From positions 1-55,009 of the forward strand of contig JADJHE010000028.1 of assembly GCA_016707685.1 (NCBI GenBank): a stretch of DNA of 55,009 bases. Reading direction: 5' to 3'. The notes under the pieces are model-generated. The model searched no databases. It was not told the origin of the DNA and saw nothing but the letters and a program-made list of their open reading frames with translations. This DNA comes from Bacteroidota bacterium (lineage in GTDB: Bacteria > Bacteroidota > Bacteroidia > 2-12-FULL-35-15). A program made the position numbers and the translations under genes. This document shows, piece by piece, positions 9,447-17,839 of this stretch; within the stretch, counting starts at the first letter, position 1; each line of letters begins with the position of its first letter.

Positions 9447-10730
9447 TTATAGATGAAAAAAATATTCGATTGCTATATAGCTAATTGCTCCTGCGATGTA
9501 TCCAATGAATGCTAATCCAGCAATTTTTTTAACGTACCAAATAAAATCAATCTTCTCCATTCCCATTGCCGCAACACCTGCGGCTGAGCCGATGATTAAA
9601 ATGCTTCCACCTGTTCCCGCGCAATACGCTAAAAATTCCCAGATGTAAGAATCAGTTGGGTAGGCACTTAAATCATACATTCCCATAGATGCAGCTACCA
9701 AAGGAACATTGTCTACAATGGCAGATAATAAACCAATCAAAGGAACAATGATGTTTAAATCTCCAATGGTATCATTCATATAGGTTGCCAGAGATGCAAG
9801 AACACCAGTTGATTGTAGAGAGGAAATAGCAATTAAAATACCTAAGAAAAACAAAATGCTAGGCATATCAATTTTACGAAGTGCGTGCAAAACTGATAAC
9901 GTGTCTTTGTCTTCATCATCTTTACTACTATGGATAATTTCGGTCACCACCCAAAGTACTCCCAAGCCAAATAAAACACCCATAAATGGAGGAAGATGTG
10001 TAAGTGTTTTGAAAATGGGGACAAACACCAAGGCCCCAATTCCTAAAAAGAAAACAACATTCCGTTCTGTTTCCGATGTTGGATTCGGGGATGCATTTTC
10101 TGCAATTACTGGTCGTACAATATTACCTTTTAGCTTAAAAGAAAGTACGAGTAGTGGAACAAGCAAACAAATTAAACTAGGTATAATCAATTTAATCATA
10201 ATGTTTACAGCGGTTACTTGTCCGCCAATCCAAAGCATAGTTGTGGTTACATCACCAATAGGACTCCAAGCTCCTCCTGCATTTGCTGCAATCACAACCA
10301 TTCCAACAAATAACAAGCGATCTTCTTTGTCATCAATTAATTTGCGCAGTAATGAAACCATCACTATTGCTGTAGTTAAATTATCCAATGCAGCAGAAAG
10401 AAAAAAAGTAAGGATTGAAATAATCCATAATAACTTTCTCTTGTTATTGGTTGTGATTCTAGATGTAATTACTTCAAAGCCATCGTGTGCATCAATCAAT
10501 TCTACAATGGTCATAGCACCCATCAAAAAGAATAAGATGCCCGATAATTCACCGATGTGCTCCGTAAGTTGCTCGTTTACTAAATGGCTATCATTACTCA
10601 TAACAATGTATACGGCCCAGCATAAAACACCAATCAATAAAGCACTGGCCGATTTGTTAATTTTAAGCGGGTGTTCAAATGCAATGGCGATATAGCCAAT
10701 TACAAAAATTAATATCATCGATAAAATCAT
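9447..10730 (-). CDS. nhaD: NhaD-type Na+/H+ antiporter
   Basis: Integral membrane ion transporter of the NhaD family (IT superfamily), about 427 residues from the preferred start at 10730 (MILSMILIFVIGYIAIAFEHPL). In-frame codons up to 10868 would add an implausible N-terminus running into the divergent promoter region. Family motifs seen: FFLMGAMTIVELIDAHDGF, LSAALDNLTTAIVMVSLLRKL, ANAGGAWSPIGDVTTTMLWI, SAIVDNVPLVAASMGMY and AGTGGSILIIGSAAGVAAMG. The two DN(L/V)(T/P) segments are the family's paired half-helix regions. Role: sodium export and pH homeostasis at the inner membrane. The gene is divergent from the sodium-dependent NSS transporter. Confidence 0.9.
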   Translation of the reverse strand: MILSMILIFVIGYIAIAFEHPLKINKSASALLIGVLCWAVYIVMSNDSHLVNEQLTEHIGELSGILFFLMGAMTIVELIDAHDGFEVITSRITTNNKRKLLWIISILTFFLSAALDNLTTAIVMVSLLRKLIDDKEDRLLFVGMVVIAANAGGAWSPIGDVTTTMLWIGGQVTAVNIMIKLIIPSLICLLVPLLVLSFKLKGNIVRPVIAENASPNPTSETERNVVFFLGIGALVFVPIFKTLTHLPPFMGVLFGLGVLWVVTEIIHSSKDDEDKDTLSVLHALRKIDMPSILFFLGILIAISSLQSTGVLASLATYMNDTIGDLNIIVPLIGLLSAIVDNVPLVAASMGMYDLSAYPTDSYIWEFLAYCAGTGGSILIIGSAAGVAAMGMEKIDFIWYVKKIAGLAFIGYIAGAISYIAIEYFFHL

Positions 10731-10807
10731 AACATCTATTTTTTTCTTGTGTACAATAATAAGGAAAACAAAATTTATATTTTTATTAATTATATTTAAA
10801 ACTTGTA

Positions 10808-10815
10808 TATATTTG
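10808..10815 (+). promoter_or_regulatory. -7 element of the NSS transporter promoter
   Basis: TATATTTG is a full match to TAnnTTTG, 22 bases before the ATG at 10838. The expected -33 TTTG is not at the usual spacing (only T-rich sequence), so this may be a weak or regulated promoter. Confidence 0.5.
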
Positions 10816-10837
10816 AAAATACTAAATTGTAAAAACG

Positions 10838-12418
10838 ATGAGTAATAACAAAGAAGCATGGGGGTCACGAGTAGGACTCATTTTAGCAATGGCAGGTAAT
10901 GCAGTAGGATTAGGAAATTTTTTACGTTTCCCTGTTCAAGCAATTCAAAATGGTGGTGGTGCTTTTATCATCCCATATTTGGTTTGCTTTTTATTAATGG
11001 GTATTCCATTATTATATGTAGAGTGGAGTATGGGCCGTTTTGGTGGAAAAAATGGACATCATAGCACTCCGTTTATTTTGGATTCAATGGATAAACGTAA
11101 ATTCTGGAAATACATTGGTGTATTCGGAATTTTCACAAATTTAGCTGTTGCGGCTTATTACTGTTATTTAGAATCATGGACCTTATCATGGGTATGGCAT
11201 TCTGTTACAGGAAGTTTTTCAGGACAAAGCCAAGCTCAAGTTGCTTCTTTTTTTGGCAATTATATTTCATTAGAAACACTTGAACCAATTGTATTTTGGA
11301 TTATATGTTTGGTTCTTAATACATGGATTTTATCTAAAGGTTTAAGTGGTGGAGTTGAAAAAGTGGCAAAAGTAGGTATGCCTTTATTGATTTTGTTTGG
11401 AGCTATTTTAGCATTTATTGCGGTTACTTTAAAAGCTGGCGACCATGGTGCAATCAACGATGGAACATTGGGATTGAATTTTTTGTGGACGCCTGATTTT
11501 TCTACCATTTGGTCGCCAAAAGTATGGTTAGCAGCAGCAGGACAAATATTTTTCACCCTCTCTGTTGGGATGGGATCCATTCAATGTTATGCTTCTTATG
11601 TTCGTTCAAAAGATGATATTGCATTAAATGCAATGAGTGCTGGTTGGATGAATGGATTTGTTGAAATAGTTTTAGGATCGGCTATCATTATTCCAATTTC
11701 AGTAGGTTATTTAGGAATCGACACAGTTGTTGAAATGACAAAGAATGGAGGTTTAGGTCTTGGATTTAAAACCTTACCTTATCTGTTCGACCAATTTGGT
11801 GGAGCATTAGGAGTGATGTGTGGTGTGCTATGGTTCGGACTTTTATTTTTTGCGGGAATTACTTCATCTTTGGCAATGGGAACACCTTGCATGGGTTTTA
11901 TGCAAGATGAATTCGGCTGGAAAAGAGAAAAAGCCGCTTGGGCATTCGGCTTCGTTGTTTTATTATTAGGCTTACCAACCGTATTGTTTTTTAACTATGG
12001 TGTATTCGATGAATATGATTATTGGGCAGGTACTGTTTCTCTTGTGGTTTTTGCATTGTTTGAAATAATATTATTTGCTTGGGTGTTTGGTATGGATAAA
12101 GGATGGAAAGAAATTACTACAGGAGCAGACATTAAAGTTCCAATCATCTTTAAATACATTATAAAATTCGTAACACCATTAATGTTAGCTTGGGTATTTA
12201 TTTCGAGTTTGCCAGGCATTTGGAGTCAGATTAAAAATGAAGCAATAGATAAGCAAATATTGGCTGCTACAGATCCTGCTGTTATCGAACAACTGCAAAC
12301 ACAATTGTTGTATGTAAATATATCTAGAGTTGGTTTGTTATTAGTGTGGCTAGGGATTGCATACTTAGTATACATTGCATATAAAAAACGCATTAAAGAA
12401 GGGAGATTTACATCATGA
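10838..12418 (+). CDS. Sodium-dependent amino-acid transporter (NSS/SNF family)
   Basis: 526-residue symporter of the neurotransmitter:sodium symporter family (LeuT/MhsT/MetP fold), importing an amino acid with Na+. The first membrane helix carries the sodium-site signature WGSRVGLILAMAGNAVGLGN followed by LRFPVQAIQNGGGAF; further helices include GQIFFTLSVGMGSIQCYASY (helix 6 region) and FFAGITSSLAMGTPCMGF. Length fits the 11-12 helix bacterial forms. The stop overlaps the start of a 44-residue membrane peptide (ATGA), which resembles the small MetS subunit of MetPS; that suggests methionine or alanine as substrate, an inference only. Confidence 0.92.
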   Translation: MSNNKEAWGSRVGLILAMAGNAVGLGNFLRFPVQAIQNGGGAFIIPYLVCFLLMGIPLLYVEWSMGRFGGKNGHHSTPFILDSMDKRKFWKYIGVFGIFTNLAVAAYYCYLESWTLSWVWHSVTGSFSGQSQAQVASFFGNYISLETLEPIVFWIICLVLNTWILSKGLSGGVEKVAKVGMPLLILFGAILAFIAVTLKAGDHGAINDGTLGLNFLWTPDFSTIWSPKVWLAAAGQIFFTLSVGMGSIQCYASYVRSKDDIALNAMSAGWMNGFVEIVLGSAIIIPISVGYLGIDTVVEMTKNGGLGLGFKTLPYLFDQFGGALGVMCGVLWFGLLFFAGITSSLAMGTPCMGFMQDEFGWKREKAAWAFGFVVLLLGLPTVLFFNYGVFDEYDYWAGTVSLVVFALFEIILFAWVFGMDKGWKEITTGADIKVPIIFKYIIKFVTPLMLAWVFISSLPGIWSQIKNEAIDKQILAATDPAVIEQLQTQLLYVNISRVGLLLVWLGIAYLVYIAYKKRIKEGRFTS

Positions 12419-12549
12419 ACTCATCCGCATTAATTATGATGTTGGCAACAGAAATCGTTGTTACATTAGTTACCATTTATTTTTTCATTAAAGTACTTAA
12501 AACTCCTCCTAAGGAAGAACCCGATTCGTTTTCTGAGAACGATAAATAA
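12415..12549 (+). CDS. MetS-like small subunit of the NSS transporter
   Basis: 44-codon ORF whose ATG overlaps the transporter's TGA stop. The peptide starts MNSSALIMMLATEIVV, has one hydrophobic helix ending near VTIYFFIKVLK, and a polar acidic tail (PPKEEPDSFSEND). MetS-family small subunits (about 30-60 residues, one helix, N-terminal S-A-I/L-x-M-M pattern) lie next to NSS transporters such as Corynebacterium MetP and are needed for transport there. The position, overlap and N-terminal pattern fit that role. It is shorter than ordinary gene-calling cut-offs. Confidence 0.7.
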   Translation: MNSSALIMMLATEIVVTLVTIYFFIKVLKTPPKEEPDSFSENDK

Positions 12550-12748
12550 GTATTAGTTTGTGATGTCTTGTGCCCAGTAAGTTAAGAGATTAATTTGCTG
12601 GGTATATGGCGATACAAAATAAAGAGACATTTTACTACTCCAAATTTTTTAAACTACTCCAAAATAACTGGCATTGATTGTCTTTGGCAATCTCGCTATA
12701 ACTGATTTTGAAAATAGTAGTTTGTAAAAATTAAAGTTTGTAAAATGT

Positions 12749-13665
12749 ATGAAAAACAATTTCCGTGATTACCTTACTTTCAATAAACGTGAACGTAATG
12801 GTGTGTTTGTATTGGTCAGTATCATTGCTTTATTGATACTTTATCTTAATTTTTCTGAATCTTTTTTTGAAAACGAAAAAGCTGATTTTACTTCCTTCGA
12901 CAGTATTGTCCTTGCTTCTAAAGAAATCTTTAAAGAACCAGTTACGCAACAGGTAGAAGAGCAAGTTGTTGTTGCCTCTGAAAAAGAAAAAACAAAAACC
13001 GTCTATTTTAATTTTGATCCAAATGGTTTACCCGAAGCCGATTGGAAACGTTTGGGACTTTCTGAAAAACAAATAAAAACAATCAAAAATTTTGAATCGA
13101 AGGGTGGAAAATTTCATAAAAAAGAAGACCTCAAAAAGATTTATGGGATCAAAGAACAGCAATACAAAATTTAGAACCTTATATTCAATTGGCTTTAAAT
13201 AAATCGGAAGAAACGAGTACGAACTCTGTATTTAAGGATGGGAAAGTTGAGCAAGCAAAGAATCGTAAAACTATAGTAGATTTAAATACTGCCGATTCGG
13301 TTACACTCCTAACTATAAAAGGAATCGGTCCTTTTTATGCGAAAAATATTATTAAGTATCGAAATTTGTTAGGAGGATTTGTGGCAAAAGAACAATTGAT
13401 GGAAATTTGGAAATTTGATCAGGAAAAATATGCGAGCATTGAAAAATTTGTAGAGGTAGATGCTACCAGTGCTAAAAAAATAAAAATAAATTCCTGCAGT
13501 GTGGAAGAATTAAAACATCCATATTTGAAGTGGAATCAGGTAAATGGGATAATAAATTACCGTCAAAAACATGGGAAGTTTAAAACTATTGATGAAATTA
13601 AAAATACAGATTTGGTAGATGACGAAACGCTGCGTAAACTTGCACCATATTTACAACTTGAATAG
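12749..13665 (+). CDS. Helix-hairpin-helix (ComEA-like) membrane-anchored protein, frameshifted
   Basis: About 304 residues. One N-terminal transmembrane helix (NGVFVLVSIIALLILYLNF) follows MKNNFRDYLTFNKRER, then three ComEA-like helix-hairpin-helix units: FDPNGLPEADWKRLGLSEKQ, then DLNTADSVTLLTIKGIGPFY with AKNIIKYR, and KINSCSVEELKHPYLKWNQ. Such units bind DNA without sequence preference; ComEA itself is a DNA-uptake receptor, but Bacteroidota proteins of this type are untested. A 1-base deletion in the A run at 13166-13169 splits the gene; one extra A restores EQQYKNLEPYIQLALNKSEE. No close operon partner except apt, 20 bases downstream, which may be co-transcribed. Confidence 0.82.
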
Positions 13666-13685
13666 TAAAATAATACTCCAACTCT

Positions 13686-14213
13686 ATGTTAGAACAAAAA
13701 ATAAAATCTGTAATACGTGATGTAGCCGATTTTCCGAAACCTGGAATCATGTTTAAAGACATTACTCCAATTCTTCACCATCAAGATTTGTGCAATGAAA
13801 TAGTAGCTGAGTTTGCAAGCTTAATTGCCCATAAAAACATAAATGCAATTGTGGGAGTTGAAAGTCGTGGTTTTTTATTTGGTTTTGCTTTGGCGAACAA
13901 ATTAAACGTTCCGTTTGTTTTAGTTCGTAAATCCGGAAAATTGCCCTATAAAAAAATCTCCTACAATTATGATTTAGAGTATGGCAGTGCAACCGTGGAA
14001 ATGCAAGTGGATGAAATTCAAAAAGGGTGGAATGTATTAATACATGATGATTTATTGGCTACAGGAGGAACGGCAGAAGCAGCAGCTGAATTGGTAAAAA
14101 TGCAAAATGGAAATGTGGCCGGATTTGCTTTTTTAGTAGAATTGGATTTTTTAAAGGGTAAAGAAAAATTAACACAGTATACCGATACAATTATTAGTTT
14201 GGTGAATTATTAA
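13686..14213 (+). CDS. apt: Adenine phosphoribosyltransferase
   Basis: 175-residue purine-salvage enzyme converting adenine and PRPP to AMP. Seen: DFPKPGIMFKDITPI at the N-terminus, GVESRGFLFGFALA, the flexible-loop region VRKSGKLPYKKISYNYDLEYG and the PRPP-binding signature VLIHDDLLATGGTAEAA. Length is exactly that of the family (about 170-180). Starts 20 bases after the helix-hairpin-helix gene and is probably read from the same transcript. Confidence 0.96.
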   Translation: MLEQKIKSVIRDVADFPKPGIMFKDITPILHHQDLCNEIVAEFASLIAHKNINAIVGVESRGFLFGFALANKLNVPFVLVRKSGKLPYKKISYNYDLEYGSATVEMQVDEIQKGWNVLIHDDLLATGGTAEAAAELVKMQNGNVAGFAFLVELDFLKGKEKLTQYTDTIISLVNY

Positions 14214-14263
14214 GCATCTGATATTTAAAGTTGAACAAATCAATACAATTACAATAAAAATTA

Positions 14264-14271
14264 TATTTTTG
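14264..14271 (+). promoter_or_regulatory. -7 element upstream of the acyl-CoA dehydrogenase
   Basis: TATTTTTG fits TAnnTTTG 28 bases before the ATG at 14299. The -33 element is not at consensus spacing. Confidence 0.4.
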
Positions 14272-14298
14272 TCGACTCAAATTTAAAACTACTTAAAA

Positions 14299-15438
14299 AT
14301 GGATTTTAGTTTAAATGAAAACCAGCACATGATTGCTGATATGATTAAAAAGTTTGGTGATGATAACATTCGTCCGAAAATGATGGAATGGGATGAATCA
14401 CAAGAATTCCCTGTTGAGGTGTTCAAAAAACTTGGAGAGTTGGGATTGATGGGCGTTTTGGTGCCACAAGAATATGGTGGTTCTGGATTCACATATACCG
14501 AATACGTAACAGCAATTGTTGAATTGTCAAAAATTTGCGGTTCAATTGGTTTGTCAATGGCTGCTCATAATTCACTTTGTACTGGACATATTTTAGCTTT
14601 CGGAAACGAAGAGCAAAAGAAAAAATACTTACCAAAATTAGCTACTGCTGAGTGGATTGGTGCTTGGGGATTAACAGAAACAGGTACTGGTTCTGATGCA
14701 GGTGGAATGCACACTACAGCTGTGAAAGATGGTGATTATTATGTAATCAATGGTTCTAAAAACTTTATTACACACGCTATTACTGGAAATGTTGCCGTAG
14801 TAATCGTTCGTACTGGCGAAAAAGGAGATTCTCATGGAATGTCTGCTTTCATCATCGAAAAAGGAACTCCAGGATTTAAATCTGGTAAAAAAGAAAACAA
14901 GTTAGGGATGCGTGCATCTGAAACTGCTGAATTAATATTTGACAATTGCCGTGTTCACAAAGATCAAATGATGGGCAAAGAAGGAGAAGGATTCATTCAA
15001 GCAATGAAAGTGTTGGATGGTGGACGTATCTCTATTGCTGCATTGTCTGTTGGTATTGCAAAAGGAGCATTTGATGCTGCTGTTAAATATTCAAAAGAGC
15101 GTGAGCAATTCGGAAAAGCAATTGCTCAATTTCAAGCTATCGGATTCAAATTAGCGGATATGGCTACTGAGATTGAAGCTGCTGAATTATTGACATTCTT
15201 AGCTGCTGATAGAAAAAACAAAGGCTTAAAAATGACCAAAGAAGGTGCTTTTGCTAAATATTATGCTTCTGAAGTAGCAGTTCGAGTGTCTACCGAAGGT
15301 GTTCAAATATTTGGTGGATATGGCTATACAAAAGACTTCCCTGCTGAGAAATACTACAGAGATAGTAAATTGTGTACAATTGGTGAAGGAACCTCTGAAA
15401 TCCAAAAATTGGTTATTTCGAGAGAGATTTTAAAATAA
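14299..15438 (+). CDS. Acyl-CoA dehydrogenase
   Basis: 379-residue FAD-dependent acyl-CoA dehydrogenase catalysing the first step of beta-oxidation or branched-chain acyl-CoA oxidation. Seen: the N-terminal helical domain, the FAD/substrate signature WGLTETGTGSDAGGMHT, the middle beta domain, REQFGKAIAQFQAIGFKLAD, GVQIFGGYGYTKDFPAEKYY and the catalytic-Glu segment IGEGTSEIQKLVISREIL. Length is that of short-chain/butyryl-CoA dehydrogenases. Together with IcmF elsewhere in the window it fits branched or short-chain acyl-CoA metabolism, though the two are not adjacent. Confidence 0.95.
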   Translation: MDFSLNENQHMIADMIKKFGDDNIRPKMMEWDESQEFPVEVFKKLGELGLMGVLVPQEYGGSGFTYTEYVTAIVELSKICGSIGLSMAAHNSLCTGHILAFGNEEQKKKYLPKLATAEWIGAWGLTETGTGSDAGGMHTTAVKDGDYYVINGSKNFITHAITGNVAVVIVRTGEKGDSHGMSAFIIEKGTPGFKSGKKENKLGMRASETAELIFDNCRVHKDQMMGKEGEGFIQAMKVLDGGRISIAALSVGIAKGAFDAAVKYSKEREQFGKAIAQFQAIGFKLADMATEIEAAELLTFLAADRKNKGLKMTKEGAFAKYYASEVAVRVSTEGVQIFGGYGYTKDFPAEKYYRDSKLCTIGEGTSEIQKLVISREILK

Positions 15439-15440
15439 AT

Positions 15441-15471
15441 TTTGCAGATAAATAAGAAAATTATACATTTG
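15441..15471 (+). promoter_or_regulatory. Consensus promoter of rpsU
   Basis: TTTG at 15441-15444, 19 bases, then TACATTTG at 15464-15471: a perfect Bacteroidota TTTG-N19-TAnnTTTG promoter. It begins only 3 bases after the acyl-CoA dehydrogenase stop. The rpsU leader would be about 73 bases. Confidence 0.8.
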
Positions 15472-15548
15472 CAACCCGTTTTGAAAAGAAATAAACAATT
15501 ACACGTTAGTAATTGAAAGTAAATTAGAAATATAAAACACAAAATAAA

Positions 15549-15746
15549 ATGTTAATCGTACAAGTTAAAGAAGGCGAATCTATTGAAAAAGCGCTAAAAA
15601 AATACAAAAAGAAATTCGAAAAAACAGGTGTTGTTAAAGAATTACGTGAGCGTCAAAAATTCACTAAGCCGTCTGTAGTATTCCGCGAGAGAAAAATCAA
15701 AGCGATCTACAAACAAAAAATGCAACAAGGCTTAGAAGAAGCATAG
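15549..15746 (+). CDS. rpsU: 30S ribosomal protein bS21
   Basis: 65-residue basic protein with the bS21 signature SIEKALKKYKKKFEKTGVV and RERKIKAIYKQKMQQ. bS21 binds near the 3' end of 16S rRNA; in Bacteroidota it helps to bury the anti-Shine-Dalgarno sequence. The rpsU mRNAs of some relatives are reported to carry a Shine-Dalgarno sequence; here the leader is A-rich and I see none. Own promoter upstream and structured terminator downstream. Confidence 0.95.
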   Translation: MLIVQVKEGESIEKALKKYKKKFEKTGVVKELRERQKFTKPSVVFRERKIKAIYKQKMQQGLEEA

Positions 15747-15771
15747 AACTTCTTTTTTAAGATATTTTAAC

Positions 15772-15843
15772 AGGAAAAATTTACTGTAGGGTATAACTTT
15801 TTAAAGTTATTGCCGTTAAACACAGTAGATTTTTCCTTTTTTT
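15772..15843 (+). terminator. Long hairpin terminator between rpsU and the Xer recombinase gene
   Basis: A 16-bp outer stem pairs 15772-15787 with 15822-15837 (one G-U pair). An inner hairpin ATAACTTT/AAAGTTAT lies at 15793-15810. Seven T residues follow at 15837-15843, and the ATG of the recombinase is the next base. It should end most rpsU transcripts and may act as an attenuator for the recombinase. Confidence 0.8.
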
Positions 15844-16728
15844 ATGAATATTGATAGCTGTCGGGATAGTTTTGTAGAGTACCTCCAATTTGAAAAGCGT
15901 TTTTCACCACATACGCTTGTTGCCTATCAAACCGACCTTAGTCAATTCATCGACTACCTCGAACATACATACGAAATCAAAGTAATTGAAGAAGTAAATC
16001 ATTCATTGATTCGCTCATGGATTGTTGATTTGATGAATCATAAAATTTCACCACGTTCGGTGAATCGAAAAATAACAACACTTAAAACCTTTTATAAATT
16101 TTTATTGCGACAAAAAATCGTAGTAGAAAATCCGATGCTTAAAATTCAATCACCAAAAACATCCAAACGATTACCTGTTTTTGTTGAAAAAGAAAAAATG
16201 GATACACTGCTTGATAATATTGAGTTTGGAGATGATGCAACAGGGTTAAGAAACAAATTAATTATTGAATTGTTTTATGCAACAGGCATGCGTTTATCGG
16301 AGCTCATTAACCTCAAAGAAAGTGATGTTGATTTGTATGCAAATCAAGTAAAGGTATTGGGAAAAAGAAACAAAGAACGCATCATTCCTTTTGCTGCTGA
16401 ATTAAAAAATTTAATAAAAAAATACATGGATAGTAAACCCGAAAGTTCTTTGGATTTGCTGTTCTTGAGCGATAAGGGCAAGAAAATGTCCGAAAAATTT
16501 GTTTATACTAGTGTTAAGATGTACCTTTCACAAGTAACAACAATAGATAAAAAAAGTCCACATGTGTTGCGACATACATTTGCAACTCACATGCTAAATA
16601 ATGGAGCCGATTTAAATGCAATTAAAGATTTATTGGGGCATGCAAATCTTTCGGCAACGCAAGTATACACGCACAATACAGTTGAAAAATTAAAAAACAT
16701 TCACAAACAAGCACACCCAAAAGCATAA
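15844..16728 (+). CDS. Tyrosine recombinase XerC/XerD
   Basis: 294-residue site-specific recombinase. N-terminal SAM-like core-binding domain (FVEYLQFEKRFSPHTLVAY) and C-terminal catalytic domain with the R-K-H-R-H-Y set visible: ATGMRLSELINL (Arg), VKVLGKRNKERIIPF (Lys), HVLRHTFATHML (His, Arg), LLGHANLSATQVYTH (His, Tyr). Size and composition fit housekeeping Xer enzymes that resolve chromosome dimers at dif rather than integrases. The start is the ATG directly after the T tract of the preceding terminator. XerC and XerD cannot be told apart here without a genome-wide comparison. Confidence 0.93.
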   Translation: MNIDSCRDSFVEYLQFEKRFSPHTLVAYQTDLSQFIDYLEHTYEIKVIEEVNHSLIRSWIVDLMNHKISPRSVNRKITTLKTFYKFLLRQKIVVENPMLKIQSPKTSKRLPVFVEKEKMDTLLDNIEFGDDATGLRNKLIIELFYATGMRLSELINLKESDVDLYANQVKVLGKRNKERIIPFAAELKNLIKKYMDSKPESSLDLLFLSDKGKKMSEKFVYTSVKMYLSQVTTIDKKSPHVLRHTFATHMLNNGADLNAIKDLLGHANLSATQVYTHNTVEKLKNIHKQAHPKA

Positions 16729-16761
16729 GTGTTTTAAAACAATTAATTAACTAAAAATAAC

Positions 16762-16767
16762 AGGAGG
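16762..16767 (+). promoter_or_regulatory. Perfect Shine-Dalgarno AGGAGG in front of hpf
   Basis: AGGAGG lies 8 bases before the hpf ATG at 16776. It is the only canonical Shine-Dalgarno sequence I found at a gene start in this window; other leaders are A/T-rich without it, as usual in Bacteroidota. Confidence 0.8.
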
Positions 16768-16775
16768 AACAGATT

Positions 16776-17075
16776 ATGAACGTGAAAATTCAATCCGTGC
16801 ATTTTGATGCAGACAAAAAATTGTTAGATTTTATTCAAGAACGAATTGATAAGTTAAGTCATTATTATGACGGAATTATCAGTGGTGATGTAATATTGCG
16901 ATTAGATAAATCGGACGATGCAGCTAATAAAATTGCCGAAATTCGATTGCATATACCCGGAAATGATTTATTTGCTAAAAAACAGTGCAAGAGCTTTGAA
17001 GAGGCGGTAGATATGAGTTTGGGAGCATTAAAGACGCAAGTAAAAAAGCATAAAGAAAAAATTAAAGGCATTTAG
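16776..17075 (+). CDS. hpf: Ribosome hibernation-promoting factor, short form
   Basis: 99-residue HPF/YfiA (RaiA) family protein: MNVKIQSVHFDADKKLLDF, FIQERIDKLSHYYDGII and ADKSF-like segment KQCKSFEEAVDMSLGAL followed by a lysine-rich tail. It binds the decoding site of idle ribosomes and blocks translation in stationary phase. Lacks the C-terminal dimerisation domain of long HPF. Preceded by AGGAGG, unlike its neighbours, and followed by a terminator. Probably expressed with the recombinase gene 47 bases upstream or from its own signals. Confidence 0.92.
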   Translation: MNVKIQSVHFDADKKLLDFIQERIDKLSHYYDGIISGDVILRLDKSDDAANKIAEIRLHIPGNDLFAKKQCKSFEEAVDMSLGALKTQVKKHKEKIKGI

Positions 17076-17099
17076 CCCTTGTTAATTCAAAGATTTCGT

Positions 17100-17107
17100 T
17101 ACATTTG
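17100..17107 (+). promoter_or_regulatory. Possible upstream promoter overlapping the hpf terminator
   Basis: TACATTTG at 17100-17107 with TTG at 17079-17081 (18-base spacing) fits the Bacteroidota pattern, but its last base is the first base of the hpf terminator stem. It may give short transcripts or a second start for the tRNA operon. Confidence 0.35.
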
Positions 17108-17140
17108 CAGCCTCAAAACCAAGGGGCTGCATTTTTTTTT
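17107..17140 (+). terminator. Intrinsic terminator of hpf
   Basis: Stem GCAGCC (17107-17112) with GGCTGC (17125-17130), loop of 12 bases, followed by ATTTTTTTTT. Confidence 0.75.
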
Positions 17141-17159
17141 GAAAAAAAGCAACTTTTTT

Positions 17160-17190
17160 TTTGTAGAAACATAAATGTTTTATAAATTTG
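17160..17190 (+). promoter_or_regulatory. Consensus promoter of the tRNA-tuf operon
   Basis: TTTG at 17160-17163, 19 bases, TAAATTTG at 17183-17190. Perfect TTTG-N19-TAnnTTTG arrangement, 84 bases before the first tRNA and just after the hpf terminator. Confidence 0.8.
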
Positions 17191-17273
17191 CAATCCTTTT
17201 TCGGAGGGGTGAGAAATAAAACAGATGACCATTAGGGTTAAAGTTCTTTTGAAATATAGTATTACAAGGTATT

Positions 17274-17347
17274 GCCGATGTAGCTCAGTTGGCCAGAGCA
17301 GCTGATTTGTAATCAGCTGGTCGGGGGTTCGAATCCCTCCATCGGCT
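17274..17347 (+). tRNA. tRNA-Thr (TGT)
   Basis: 74 bases. Acceptor GCCGATG pairs with CATCGGC; anticodon stem GCTGA/TCAGC around loop TTTGTAA gives anticodon TGT; T arm GGTTCGAATCC. First of four tRNAs upstream of tuf. Confidence 0.96.
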
Positions 17348-17367
17348 CTTTTTATTTTGATACTGTC

Positions 17368-17448
17368 GGGGAGATACCAGAGTGGCCAAATGGGACGGAC
17401 TGTAAATCCGTTGCGAAAGCTTCGAAGGTTCGAATCCTTCTCTCCCCA
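17368..17448 (+). tRNA. tRNA-Tyr (GTA)
   Basis: 81 bases with the long variable arm expected for tRNA-Tyr. Acceptor GGGGAGA/TCTCCCC, anticodon loop CTGTAAA gives GTA, discriminator A. Confidence 0.96.
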
Positions 17449-17515
17449 CATATTAAACTGGAGAGATTGATAGAATAAAAAATAGAATAGTTCTTTAAAT
17501 AATAAAATTAAATCC

Positions 17516-17588
17516 GCGAAAGTAGCTCATTTGGTAGAGCGTCAGCCTTCCAAGCTGAGGGTGGCCGGTTCGAGCCCGGTCTTTCGCT
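17516..17588 (+). tRNA. tRNA-Gly (TCC)
   Basis: 73 bases. Acceptor GCGAAAG/CTTTCGC, anticodon stem TCAGC/GCTGA around CTTCCAA gives TCC; T arm GGTTCGAGCC. Confidence 0.96.
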
Positions 17589-17653
17589 CTAAGAGAGTTG
17601 GATTTTAGATGGTTCTAGAATCCACTCTTTTTAAAACGATCACGCTTCATTAA

Positions 17654-17725
<72 letters not shown>

Positions 17726-17839
17726 CTTGATGAATTGAATTAAAAAACGTGTGGTGTGTTATTCATAATAACAAGCCTTTGGAAAGAATCTTTTGATTAG
17801 TAAAATAAATATAAAATAACAATTAAATAATAACTAGCA

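Noticed and set aside
9856..10695. 279-residue ORF on the plus strand opposite nhaD
   Set aside because: Exact antisense of the conserved antiporter; composition (Ser/Ile/Thr-rich) is that of a shadow frame, and there is no start signal.
17113..17451. 112-residue ORF on the minus strand
   Set aside because: Antisense of tRNA-Thr and tRNA-Tyr; peptide matches the well-known spurious translations of tRNA genes.
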